Positions 63,197 through 64,000 of a stretch of DNA of 64,000 bases are shown in pieces. Source of the DNA: Caldisericia bacterium (lineage in GTDB: Bacteria; Caldisericota; Caldisericia; JAAYUI01); NCBI GenBank assembly GCA_017999835.1, contig JAGNLA010000002.1, forward strand, positions 35,635-99,634, given 5' to 3'. The position numbers and the translations under genes are program-made. The stretch's first letter is position 1; the number at the start of each line of letters is the position of its first letter. The notes under the pieces were generated by a model. It was not told the origin of the DNA. It made no database searches and saw only the letters and a list, made by a program, of their open reading frames with translations.

Positions 63197-63897
63197 ATGG
63201 GTAGAATATCTGTTTTTTGCGATGAGAGTTCTTTATCAGAGCATTTTATGCTAATTGGCGGACTATGGGTTGACAATAGCCATATTGAATTTATGAAATC
63301 TAGAATTATGGATATCAGAAAGACATTTTCATGGTCGCACGAATATAAATGGAAACGACTCGCAAAAGCAAACATTGAACAATACAAACTGCTTGTAGAT
63401 GTTTTCTTTGAATTAGAGGCAGCATTTCATTGCATAGTAATCGATAACAACAGATTGGATCATAAACATTGGAACGATGGAGACTCTGAACTTGGCTTTT
63501 ACAAGTTCTACTACACACTATTATCAAACAAACTTCGTCCTGGAAATGATTATTACATTTTACCGATGACAGATCTAACAGAAAAGACAGTCGACTCAGC
63601 GATCTAAAAAGATATTTGACGTATGCATCAGGAAAACTTGAAAAATCTTCAATAAAACTTGTTCAACCAACCGATTCAAAAAAAGAAGATTTAATCCAAT
63701 TAGCTGATATTTTGTTGGGTTCTGTTGGATATATGTGGAACCATACTGATAGAACAAGAACTGCAAAAAATGATTTATGCATACACATCGAATCAAAAGG
63801 AAATAGATTAAGGACAGCTACAAAACCTGCAGAGAGTAAATTCAATATACGGAAATGGAAACCTGATCCAACAAAAGAAAAGCGTCCTGGCACCTAA
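63197..63897 (+). pseudogene. DUF3800 protein gene, frameshifted
   Basis: Two frames together spell one DUF3800 protein. Frame 1 (63197-63607) gives SVFCDESSLSEHFMLIGGLWV and ends early. The second frame (open to 63897) gives FTDDRSNRKDSRLSDLKRYL, then DSKKEDLIQLADILLGSVGY. Both belong to DUF3800, an RNase H-like family often found near mobile elements and defence genes. The switch falls at TTTT (63558-63561): one more T would restore I-F-T-D-D and a continuous protein of about 233 residues. Either a real one-base deletion or a sequencing error in a T run. It starts right after the stop of the propeller gene and is richer in A+T. Confidence 0.8.
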
Positions 63898-63901
63898 TTC
63901 G

Positions 63902-63934
63902 CCCTTCGGGTTGTCACCGTACGGCATGGTACGG
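63902..63934. repeat. Palindromic element after the DUF3800 gene
   Basis: Directly past the stop codon lie a small CCC-TTC-GGG hairpin (63902-63910) and a 6-bp stem CCGTAC/GTACGG with a 6-nt loop (63917-63922 with 63929-63934), followed by GGGTTCGGTTACCAGCG. It is G+C-rich beside an A+T-rich gene. There is no T run, so it is a poor terminator; it may be an extragenic palindromic repeat. The rest to the window edge shows no gene. Confidence 0.35.
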
Positions 63935-64000
63935 GGTTCGGTTACCAGCGACGCTGTATCTTCTCTATACAATGTTTTTTCTCAGTTGTCAAGCTGGGTC

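Noticed and set aside
63902..64000. Possible tRNA or rRNA edge at the right end (a GGTTCG stretch)
   Set aside because: No cloverleaf can be drawn, and I could not match the stretch to 5S, 16S or 23S ends on either strand.

Overview
The window is 64 kb of dense bacterial chromosome: short gaps, many 1-8 bp gene overlaps, clear Shine-Dalgarno (SD) sites on most genes, and about 45 protein genes. I see no rRNA, tRNA, CRISPR array, prophage or insertion sequence. Housekeeping genes (purF, guaA, def, priA, ispH, rocD, cinA, nif3-like) are interleaved with an unusually large set of secreted proteins and lipoproteins. Base composition is moderate, with a few A+T-rich genes. Two giant surface proteins carry copper-amine-oxidase-N-like (stalk) domains, a style known from Firmicutes, Caldiserica and related uncultured phyla. 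I cannot assign the organism from this sequence alone.

Layout. 1-5.0 kb: a minus-strand array of seven related lipoprotein genes (the last cut by the window edge), each built from one or two modules of about 150 residues. 5.1-7.6 kb: rocD and a multi-pass membrane protein. 7.7-14.5 kb: a 2277-residue secreted protein with calcium-loop-like motifs and a C-terminal stalk domain. 14.6-15.5 kb: a GAF-domain protein with a small Cys-rich protein. 15.7-18.7 kb: a BlaI-like repressor, an M56 (BlaR1-like) membrane metalloprotease and an HtrA protease behind a palindromic operator. 18.9-24.1 kb: purF, then A+T-rich genes (single-span membrane protein, acyltransferase 3, DUF2971). 24.2-28.4 kb: priA-def-guaA, in which PriA has lost its helicase motifs. 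28.5-30.9 kb: a small Cys-containing protein, a polyprenyl synthase and ispH. 30.9-43.0 kb: a 2260-residue protein with about 27 DUF5666-like repeats, a HAD phosphatase, and a plus-strand run of Memo-family protein, a second repeat protein, a polysaccharide deacetylase and a lipoprotein. 43.4-48.5 kb: a NIF3-family protein, two lipoproteins and cinA. 48.5-56.9 kb: a tightly packed glycan cluster (GNAT, FemAB-like, initiating sugar transferase, DegT aminotransferase, 4,6-dehydratase, two glycosyltransferases, a secreted PKD-like protein, a phosphoribosyltransferase). 57-63.9 kb: a PHP-domain protein, a 1281-residue triple beta-propeller (PQQ-repeat) secreted protein, and a frameshifted DUF3800 gene.

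Taken together, much of the window concerns building and monitoring the cell envelope: glycan synthesis, a lipoprotein array, repeat-rich surface proteins and an envelope-stress-like protease cassette. The clearest regulatory pattern is that eight first-in-operon genes without an SD site have a -10-like hexamer ending exactly 7 nt before the start codon, which predicts leaderless mRNAs.
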